Assembly (NCBI RefSeq): GCF_964204645.1
Contig: NC_134027.1
Coordinates: 16,234,485 to 16,298,484, forward strand
Direction of reading: 5' to 3'
From: Tubulanus polymorphus
Lineage: Eukaryota; Nemertea; Palaeonemertea; Tubulaniformes; Tubulanidae
Length of the DNA: 64,000 nt
The notes beneath the pieces are model-generated. The model made no database searches, was not told the DNA's origin, and saw nothing but the letters and a program-made list of their open reading frames with translations. Below are positions 56,480 to 64,000 of this stretch, piece after piece. Position numbers and translations under genes: made by a program. Every line of letters starts with the position of its first letter. The stretch's first letter is position 1.

Positions 56480-57417
56480 TTGTTAAATCCTTGTTCACTG
56501 ATAAAATTTTTTGTGTATGTTTGTTTACTATTGGGTTTTTGTTTTGTTCTGTGACTACACGCAAAAGTGATAAAATGGTCCGAGAGTGGTGTTGTAAGGA
56601 TGCCCGAGTAATAGTTATGTGAGTTAGTAAATATGTTGTCAATTAGAGTGGCACTTCGGTGAGTGACTCTAGTTGGCAGGGTAATGAGTGGAGTAAATGA
56701 GTTTGTGCTAAGTAATTCGAAAAAAAGAGAGCTATAATTTTCTTGATTTGTTTTTAGCAGGTCAATATTAAAGTCTCCACAGATGAGGATATCTGTATTC
56801 AAGGGACTGAGTTTAGCGATTTCCGTTTCCAAAGCTTGTAAAAATTGATGGGTGTTTGATGCTGGGGGTTTGTAAACTATTCCAATTATTTTCTGTGCGT
56901 GATTTTCATTTTTTTTCCAAATTTTGTAGAATTTCCATTGTACATTATTATCTGTTGGATTTGAGACGAAGTTACATTCTTTGTACTGAAAGGTTTTAGA
57001 AAGGAAAAGACCTATCCCACCTCCATGGGAATTTCTAGGTTCAGAGATGAAATTATAATTTTTTAGAAGAATTTGAGGTTCGGTGATAGAGTTGAGTTTA
57101 GTTTCTTGGACTGCAATCGCGTCAAAAGATAATTTACAGTCAGAATTTAGAATGTTTAGTAAGTTTTGAAGATGGTTGAGTTTGTTCAAAAGTCCATTGC
57201 AGTTCCAGTTCAGGATTTTAAAGTCGGAGTTTTCATAAGGATGCTGTTGGTTTAAAGTTTCCAGATCATAGTAAGGGGAGCTGTTCATTTTAAGGGATTT
57301 TTCAGAGTCATCGGCATTTAGTAATGATGATAGATCAAGACTTTGATTGCTTACTCCATGGTTAGCGAGAATTTTGGATTCAAGATAATTTAGATTGTCT
57401 TGCAGAGAGGAGGTCAT
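56480..57417 (-). pseudogene. LINE ORF2, apurinic-type endonuclease half
   Basis: ATG at 57,417. APE motifs in order: LNWNCNGL (Asn), AVQETKL (Glu), HGGGIGLFL, VYKPPAS, ICGDFNIDLL (Asp and Asn), PTRVTHRSATLIDNIFTN, and LSDHFITF (Asp-His). The reading frame is intact up to the TIR insertion at 56,480. In the family this domain nicks the target to prime reverse transcription. Confidence 0.9.
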
Positions 57418-57755
57418 TACAAAGAAAGACAGTTAACACAAACGTACTAGTAATTAGCAGTAGATGGCGAGCTCGACTCATTGATGAATTAGTGTAATAA
57501 TTAGGGGGTGACACATGAGTAGAATTGATAGAATAATAGTTGTTGTAGGTTGTTGATAGAGTAATTAAAAGCTGATAGTTAGTGTATGGTTTTAGTATTA
57601 AGGCATAGGGAAGAGACACAAGTTAGGTGAAAGATGGAGGATATGAAAATAGAATATAAGTAAATCACGAATATCAAACCATTATATCCATGTCCAAGTT
57701 CAATACTGATCAGTCCATAAATCGTTGTTTGTCCATTAGTCCCGAGTATTAGCGA

Positions 57756-58541
57756 TTAAGTAGGTTCATAAGTAGAGATTTTAAGTCTTTCATATTCATG
57801 TTGTTTTCTGATCTTTGGACGTTTCTTGGTCGGCGAAGAGAGCGGATTTAGAGCAGATTTCCAGGCTAATGCTACCTTGTAAATCGAGTCCTTATTCACG
57901 TGTTTGTTGTCGTAGAGTTCATCACGAGAAATACGATGTTTCACAAAATGAACATTATTTGTCTTACTATAGTTTTCCAATCGTTGATTCATAGCATCAA
58001 TTTCCTGATCGGTTTTGTCCTTTCGAGGAAGGAGCGACGCAATTTTCACTTTGGCGTTTGGCCACGTTTTTTTAACGGTCTCGATGGATTTCTTCATCTC
58101 TTGGAGAACTTTTGCATCTGTTTTTGTGTCCCAATCGTTTGTACCGCAGTTGATGAGTACGGAATCAGGGCTGCACGATTTTTCGTTATTCCTTGTCGTA
58201 ATCACATCCTTAACGTCCGAAAGTGTAGAGCATGGATATACGATCGTTTTTCTGTTTTCCCCGGCTAATCCAGCTGGTGAAACAAATTTACGATTGCTGT
58301 CGGCAATGACGATACCAGTAACTTTGCGAGGTTCAGTAGATGCTAATGATGGTGGATTCTCGGATATTTTCTCTTCTTTAGTTATTTTTTCCTTTTCTTT
58401 TTCTTCGAGAAGAGTTAATCTTGCGACTAGATTATCAATTATTGATTCCAGTTTTTCAATTCGGTTTGATAATTTTAGGTTGATTTCATGGAGATCTTCC
58501 GTAGCCATAATTGTGAATGTATGTACGTAGGTTGAGTTCAA
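57756..58541 (-). CDS. LINE ORF1 with coiled coil and SGNH-hydrolase (esterase) domain
   Basis: Intact 261 codons. Residues about 20-60 form a coiled coil (LSNRIEKLESIIDNLVARLT), followed by a charged hinge. The esterase-like part has block I VIADSNRKF (Ser nucleophile in GDS-like context), block III VLINCGTNDWD, and block V YDNKHVNKDSIYKVA with the His. CR1 and L2 elements often carry such an ORF1, thought to bind the RNA and possibly membranes or lipids. ATG 58,509 is an alternative start (MATEDLHEI). In some copies the Ser block is GDS; here it is ADS. Confidence 0.85.
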   Translation of the reverse strand: MNSTYVHTFTIMATEDLHEINLKLSNRIEKLESIIDNLVARLTLLEEKEKEKITKEEKISENPPSLASTEPRKVTGIVIADSNRKFVSPAGLAGENRKTIVYPCSTLSDVKDVITTRNNEKSCSPDSVLINCGTNDWDTKTDAKVLQEMKKSIETVKKTWPNAKVKIASLLPRKDKTDQEIDAMNQRLENYSKTNNVHFVKHRISRDELYDNKHVNKDSIYKVALAWKSALNPLSSPTKKRPKIRKQHEYERLKISTYEPT

Positions 58542-58613
58542 GAGCTGCGCGCGTGTACGTGTTACTCGGTCGAGGTCATCTATCTATCTCATGACGCTGT
58601 AGTAAGTAGTCAT

Positions 58614-59617
58614 CAGGGATGTGTACGAACCTACCTTACGATGCGAAAATTATTCTTTTTTCCTAATACCGTAAAAACCGGCGTATAAGTCGAGTTTTTA
58701 ATCCTTGATTTTACCACTAAATTATTGACCTCGAATTATACGCCGAGTACAGTTTTCTACTAAGTATTTTCAGGTCACAAGAAATATTGATTCTGCCAGA
58801 CAAAAAAGACAGTGTTCATCTTCTCACTGCTATAACAGTTTAAATAATTATTCATGATAAATAAAGTTATTTAATGAAAAAAACTTCTTTCATTTTGACA
58901 CAGCTTCATTTAAAACGATGTATTCATATATGCGCGCTCATAGCAGCGCTTAATACATTAGGCTATATATAGCGTGTGACTCAAACTACTGTTTTACTGT
59001 ATGGTAGTGTATTATACCAGAGTGTGTGTGTAACGGTCTATTGATTAACACACAGCAGCAATCAGGCTGACGCGCGGCGGTGTGGGTGAAGGCGCACATC
59101 ATTATCAAAACAAACTATACAAGTAATTATTCTTCTAAGAGAAGGGACTTGACTTATAAGCCGGATATATGTTAAAATCATGAAATGTAGGTCTAAAAAT
59201 CGACCTGACTTATACGCCGCGTAGACTTATACGCCGGTTTTTACGGTATGTTCGAAAGAATTGTGGCTTATTTACAGTCATGTAGTCGCTGTCAAGAGCA
59301 TAAAGACGAACAAGTTACGACCATATCATGAACGTATACCAACAGTTTACGCTCCATTTCATACTATCTCCCTAGACTTTAAACAGATGGTTAAATCAAA
59401 AATGGGATACCAGTATTTGATGGTTGTTTCTTGTGCTATAACAAGATACACCGTTTGTGTACCACTTAAAACAGTGGACGCTCCTGTAATTGCAGAAGCA
59501 TTAATACAGCGTGTTTTCAGTAGATTTGGAATCCCGGAGGTCATTGTTCATGACGCTCAGTCATCTCTAATCGGGAAAGTCATGGAAATAATGTGTAAAG
59601 CTCTTGGTATAAGTTAA
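58614..59617 (+). pseudogene. Gypsy-1: integrase, N-terminal finger and partial core
   Basis: After the LINE the frame reads HQGCVRTYLT, is split at a TA by a MITE (58,667-59,248), and resumes FERIVAYLQSCSRCQEHK, giving the His and CxxC of the integrase zinc finger. After a frame change near 59,300 the catalytic core follows: FHTISLDFKQM (first Asp), SCAITRYTVCVPLK, and FGIPEVIVHDAQSSL (second Asp). The frame ends at TAA 59,615 and the Glu region is absent, so the 3' part is deleted. Confidence 0.82.
58667..59248. mobile_element. TA-flanked MITE in Gypsy-1 integrase, 578 bp
   Basis: TIR CCGTAAAAACCGGCGTATAA (about 25 bp) and inverted partner ending TTTTTACGG, with TA on each side. Its ends follow the same CCGTAnnnnCCGGC pattern as the element at 16,245. 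The interior repeats GACTTATA(C/A)GCC motifs. No ORF. Confidence 0.83.
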
Positions 59618-59639
59618 CAAGAAAATTAACTTTAATAAA

Positions 59640-60152
59640 TTATTTGACGCCTGCGAAAAAATGTAGAATTTCTGGGATAAGCTAATGTGGAATTGCAAAT
59701 TTGAAATCGAAGTTTTAAGAAATTTGGGGAATTATGAGATTTGGCGATTGGGTAGATGATACAGTCTTCGACTGGTCTAATTAAAACAAATTATCAACTT
59801 ATGACCGACTACGATTCACTTTTGCCTCTAAGCTGGTCTGCAACTTCATTGCCTCCATGGTTGAAGAAAGAGCTCTTCTGATGTCTGCTTCATCATGACT
59901 TCGAGCATATCGTGTAGCCAACCAGCCCGGTCTACCGGGATCCGGTTTGGCTGTCACTCGATATCGTACACTTGAGTCTGGGTTGAAGTAGACATTGTCA
60001 TTTAAATAACTTATTCATGTTATTCTGTATGAATTACCCGTGTGTCTTGTATTTTGTATTTTCTTATTTTAAAATTTGTAACTTTATTGAATTTGGGAAT
60101 TTTATCCCGGAATTTCAATGTAATAAGGATCAATAAAGTATTGAATTGAATT
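59640..60152 (+). mobile_element. 3' end of a non-LTR retrotransposon, copy 2
   Basis: Strong match to 47,625-47,872 from TTTGGCGATTGGGTAG (59,740) to the tail AATAAAGTATTGAATTGAAT. Extra sequence between the two halves (about 59,755-59,960) is absent or changed in the other copy. Confidence 0.7.
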
Positions 60153-60563
60153 GTCACAATACGTCTTCTCATGATATTCAATGCAATATAACATTTCGAT
60201 GTTCAAATAGAGGTCATTATATAATCACAGGGAGCCATTCTACATCTTTATCAATAATATTTTGCCAAATAGCTTTTATGTGTACACATAAACCTGTGAG
60301 GTTTTGCACATCGATTTACGGTTGTCGTTTGTAAAATGATGCTGAATGGTTAACATTGTTTAGCTTTCATAATGGTAACGTTTTATAAGGCGTCAAAAAA
60401 CATATCACGAAATATATTTTTGAGATATTGGTTCAATTCACCCATTGGTAGTAAATAACAGGCTACTGAAATTGCATTGGAGTGTGCTAAAAATAGCTTT
60501 GAGCGTAGTGTCTTAAGCATATGAATGATTATCGATCAGCCAGACCGTGGACATTATGATTGA
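60153..60563. other. ERC intron; dispersed repeat at 60,425-60,525
   Basis: Nothing coding. GCTACTGAAATTGCATTGGA and neighbouring sequence match 36,060-36,160. Confidence 0.4.
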
Positions 60564-63233
60564 AAATATAGCTGCAAAGCAGCGATAACGGGTTTTCTGC
60601 ACAGTCTTTGAATCCTGTTCAATGGTTAATACAGTTTTATAAGAGGAAGCTCGACAAAGAGTCAATTAGACCTTCTTGAAACCATGGACAACTGGACTTG
60701 ATGTCCTATTTGACTCTGGAAAATCGACTGTTAGGCGATAAATACTCTTTATGATTTCGACAAAACATTTGATAAGGTACAACATCAGCCATTACTAAAC
60801 AAGGCTATTAGGAAACAGTATCAATGATAGGTTGCCGAAATGGCTCAGCATTATCTATGAACGAAAACTTGTAGCCGAAATCAACGGAACGCCTCATCTT
60901 GGAATAATTCAGTAGAACACGTGCGTTTCCTTGTCACTGGCATTGCTGACAGTCACAACCTGTCGCAAGGGAGCGTAGGTCGATGAGTCGTTCCGACACA
61001 ATCGTCGCTGGCGGTCGCAGTAAATGGCCTCACAAGCCGTCGCAAGGCCGACCTACCCCCGACATAAGTCATAGGAATTAAAGAAATACCAGTTTCATTT
61101 ATGATGAAAAAACTCAAATGAAAAGTCTGGCTTATAAAGCTGTCTGCTCAGACGAAATTTTCAAAGAAATTTTTATTTTTGTCAATAAAATTGATAATTG
61201 TGATTGATCGTTGCAAGTCAGAACCACTTAATCACTAATTAACATGCACTTTAATAAATCTGATTTCTCCTTTACAGTGAACTTAAGTTTAACCTAGTAG
61301 AGGCTACTAGCCTATGAAGGCCTATGTATATGTGTGGGCCTAACATTCGGACAGATTGGTCGTAGCCCTATTGAATAACAACCCTCCTTAATGTCGAAAA
61401 TTTTGTTTTGAAGTTCAATCCAATGAGTCCGTTAATAAACGCAACAATTATACTGTGTTTGTTTGAGACAGTAAAGCTCAATACCGGTAGGCCTAAAGCC
61501 GCCTGAAACTCGATAAACACTTCAAGCGACACAGCAAACGATCTCCTTTCCACCACAGCGAACGCTTACTCCAAATGTCAAGTATGAGTCCAGCATACGG
61601 AAAGGAGTGTATTATATACTTGTATTTAGTAAATACCTTGTGCAATTGACAATGATCGGTATGTACTGTAAGAAATATAGAGTATTGATGGTATTGATAT
61701 AGAGGTTGAAGCCCGCGGTCGAATATAGTAATATATTCTTTCAGGGACGCTGAAAATGCACGACATGAAAATGACTGTAACGGAATATTCCTACAATGAA
61801 AACATGGGAATAATCCACTATTAGAAAATACTAGAAATGGCACAATCTGATAAAACAAGAACTGGAGAATGTAGGAACGTACACACTGGATTATAAAATA
61901 ATAATCCAATAGTGGAATATACAAGAAATACCCCTTACTGGAAAATACAGGAAATTGAAAATGTAGGAATTTCCTGAATATTCCAAATCCTGCAAAGTGT
62001 GATGCATGTTTTTCCGGCATTTTCCAGTTCTTGTACTTTCCAGTTCTTGTTCATTATTGATATGCACATTCTTGTATTTTCATGTCATGCTTTCTCTAGT
62101 TCTTGTATTTTCATGTTGTTCATTTTCAGCATCCTACTGTCTATCGCTGAATGTGCACAACATGAAAATACAAGAATCCATTAATGATCTTTATATAGAA
62201 ATTTCGGGATTTCATCCAGTTTTCAATAAATAATTAATGACAAATGGCCTATAAACATTTGCGAAAGCAAAGATCATCCACGAAATTATTTTCTTTCTAA
62301 TGTTGATAATTCATCAGTTCATCATTATAATGTCTATTTAGATTATAAGTACCAAATGTAAGCAAAGCTGAAAATTTGATATATATATTCCATGTATTGG
62401 CATTGTATATACAATTTTACAGGTTTAGTGTAGTGTTATTAGGGGAAGAATTATTAGCATCTAAACAGGAAATATAGAGTATTGATGGTATTTATATAGA
62501 GGTTGAAGCCCGCGGCCGAATAAAGTAATATATTCTTTTATTTTGATACCTCGTCGACATAACAGCTTTTCTCCGCTATATCTCTTCGGCGTGTTTGGTT
62601 TAGGCCTACGACTCCCCGGTACACTTATGATTTATCTTAGTAAATACACGGTTAATTTGGTAAAGAAAAATAGGTATTGCTAAATTAACTGCTTCACGCC
62701 CGCAGCAAATCACTGGTAGTAATAAATTAATTTGTACTCGATTTGATTCTCAGGATGAGGAGAAATTCGCAGCTGATCCTCGGAACGACGATGTAGTGAC
62801 ACACGTCGATTTGTCGATGTTTACGGCTCGACAGTGCTTTTAAAATCTAAAGTAGTAAATTTCCTGTGTATCGGTAATGTAATTTGATGAGGAAAATGGG
62901 TTATTGTTAAAATTAGTTTTTAAAAACCGCGACAGAATGTGCAATATTTCGGTAATAAATTTGTTAATTTATGCTTGAATTGATAATCGATGTGACAAGA
63001 AACGTGCAGTAGATTTCGGAAAGACGACTCAGAAAAACATGTCGGCTCTTTGAATGGGGCTCAATTTTCGATGTTAATTACGGCCCGACAGTGCTTTTGT
63101 AACGTAGATTCTTCAAAATTCGTACGGAGTATTTGTAGATCGAAGTGAGCTGAATGATATCAGATGGATTGTATCGGCAACAGCGGTAATGTAAAAAAGC
63201 CTATGTACTTTTGACAAAAAAAGTGTGGAAAAA

Positions 63234-63265
<32 letters not shown>

Positions 63266-63286
63266 GAAACACGCGAATCTCAATAG
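60564..63286. mobile_element. Composite insertion, copy 2
   Basis: Left end AAATATAGCTGCAAAGCAGC and right end GAAACACGCGAATCTCAATA as at 8715-12,419. It contains the RT relic (60,735-60,930) and the 3' block (61,503-63,286). It lacks the minisatellite and the 369 bp TIR element of copy 1. It has its own 0.7 kb insert at about 61,742-62,467 flanked by a roughly 70 bp direct repeat (GGAAATATAGAGTATTGATG ... ATATTCTTT at 61,670 and 62,469). Confidence 0.75.
60735..60930 (+). pseudogene. Reverse transcriptase relic, copy 2
   Basis: YDFDKTFDKVQHQPLLNK is the readable part, the same block as at 8760, followed by frame changes. It contains the family's first catalytic Asp block only. Confidence 0.55.
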
Positions 63287-63315
63287 GGTTTTCTGTGATG
63301 TAACAGAAAACCCTA
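63284..63315. repeat. Hairpin at the right edge of composite copy 2
   Basis: TAGGGTTTTCTG and CAGAAAACCCTA form a perfect 12 bp stem with an 8-base loop, touching the element's right end. GGGTTTTCTG also occurs near the element's left end (about 60,590). Confidence 0.7.
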
Positions 63316-63828
63316 ATTATTTAGGAATTCAAGAATTAGATTCTGTTTAAATAAAACAGAACAAAAGAAGGCATAACCAGTTTCGGTCAGCATTGCTTCT
63401 CATGCACAACATGTGGTCTGCTGTAAACAGCAGTGATTTGTGACGTCATTTGATGCTCTCAACAGCACAGTTACTAAGTTAAAAACAAAGCTCTCTACTT
63501 ATGTACTTGATTATCTATATAAACATAATTAGAAACACTAGTACAGCAGTGAACTGAATAAATTGTGCCTGGAGTGTGTGAAGCAACAGTCAGTCACTGC
63601 GGCAGTGAATAAAATGAGTCACTGTGGACCACTTAACTTTCCCAGGACTTTACTGAACAACACACAGTGAAATGTAGTGCGCTCCTAATTTTTATATAGG
63701 CTTTAAAACCAAATTATTTGGTAAAATTTCGATTAGAAATGTTTCGCTAAGTTATCAGTATTGTATTAAACTGTGAAATTTGAAAAATGTGCCAATGACC
63801 ATTAAACAAAGACATATGTAAGAAGTAC
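63316..63828. other. ERC intron, no feature seen
   Basis: Single-copy-looking intron sequence directly downstream (on the minus strand) of the ERC exon at 63,829-63,952. Confidence 0.4.
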
Positions 63829-63952
63829 CTGCTTCTCTGATAATTCTTTCTGAAAGATTTCACATTTAAACTTGATCTCCTGAGATGAATTCTGAAAGTG
63901 TTCAACTTCATCAAGATGTTCTTTTTCTACTCTTTCTCGCTGCTCCTTCAGT
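63829..63952 (-). CDS. ERC: ERC/ELKS/CAST exon (most 5' in window)
   Basis: 124 nt exon with acceptor ATGTCCAG above 63,952 and donor GTACTT below 63,829. The first base completes a codon, then LKEQRERVEKEHLDEVEHFQ, NSSQEIKFKCEIFQKELSEK, Q; it ends in phase 0, matching the next exon at 43,250. RLKEQRxR followed about 30 residues on by LSEKx is a recognisable ERC segment. The intron to the next exon is about 20.6 kb and carries all of the 43.4-63.3 kb elements. Earlier exons lie beyond the right edge. Confidence 0.85.
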
Positions 63953-64000
63953 CTGGACATAAAAACAAAGATAATTTGTTACTACTAACTACAAGTGAAA

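Larger units (their letters stand above)
52797..58605 (-). mobile_element. CR1-like LINE inserted in Gypsy-1
   Basis: Minus-strand element: ORF1 (57,756-58,541), ORF2 (from 57,417 to 53,084, interrupted by a TIR element), a 3' UTR, and a tail of repeated TTGAACTTGAACC at 52,797-52,820. The 5' boundary is not exact; Gypsy-1 integrase sequence resumes at about 58,614. The region between ORF1 and ORF2 (57,418-57,755) holds no recognised feature. Family placement (CR1/L2 group) rests on the APE-RT order, esterase ORF1 and tail. Confidence 0.85.

Noticed and set aside
57900-58530. Plus-strand ORFs of 122 and 171 codons
   Set aside because: Antisense shadows of the LINE ORF1 on the minus strand.

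Overview
The window is eukaryotic DNA from an animal, most likely a marine invertebrate (phylum not resolved). Four spliced minus-strand exons of a conserved animal gene (ERC/ELKS/CAST family) occupy the right half, with GT/AG junctions, matching intron phases and introns up to 20.6 kb. The rest is mostly a nest of transposable elements: a Polinton/Maverick, two Ty3/Gypsy elements, a piggyBac, Penelope-like elements, a CR1-like LINE, several TIR elements and satellite-bearing repeats. No rRNA, tRNA, CRISPR array or prokaryotic operon was seen.

Region 1-16.2 kb holds a decayed, very AT-rich Polinton (self-synthesising, virus-like DNA transposon) and things inserted in it. From left: a protein-primed DNA polymerase B running off the left edge, with a LAGLIDADG intein in its motif C; a convergent minus-strand zinc-finger gene (possible VLTF3-like factor) whose stop overlaps the polymerase stop; a series of small membrane, acidic and coiled-coil genes; a truncated capsid-like N-terminus; a retroviral-type integrase; and, after a 3.7 kb insertion, the integrase chromodomain and the start of the packaging ATPase. 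A second, inverted piece of Polinton lies at 14.5-14.8 kb and a probable third at 15.9-16.2 kb. The insertion carries an RT relic, a TIR element and a minisatellite of about 31 bp, and a sister copy lies at 60.6-63.3 kb.

Region 17.1-22.4 kb is a chromodomain-bearing Gypsy element cut precisely at TTAA by a 2.58 kb piggyBac. Region 23.09-30.2 kb is a near-perfect 3,563 bp tandem duplication, each unit holding a Penelope-like GIY-YIG element. Regions 31-35.2 kb and 43.4-46.8 kb are repeats built from monomers of about 150 bp between short inverted ends.

Region 36.5-64 kb is the ERC gene on the minus strand. Its largest intron holds a second Gypsy element (49.3-59.6 kb) that was itself invaded by a CR1-like LINE with an SGNH-esterase ORF1. 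The LINE was then invaded by a hAT-like TIR element, and the Gypsy integrase also carries a TA-flanked MITE. Three TIR elements (22.4, 30.3 and 55.3 kb) share CAG...CTG ends and 6 bp target duplications and look like one family.

The best candidate for something undescribed is the Polinton with an intein in the polymerase active site, together with its uncharacterised membrane and zinc-finger genes. Every Polinton gene with recognisable homology is broken, so this is a fossil copy.
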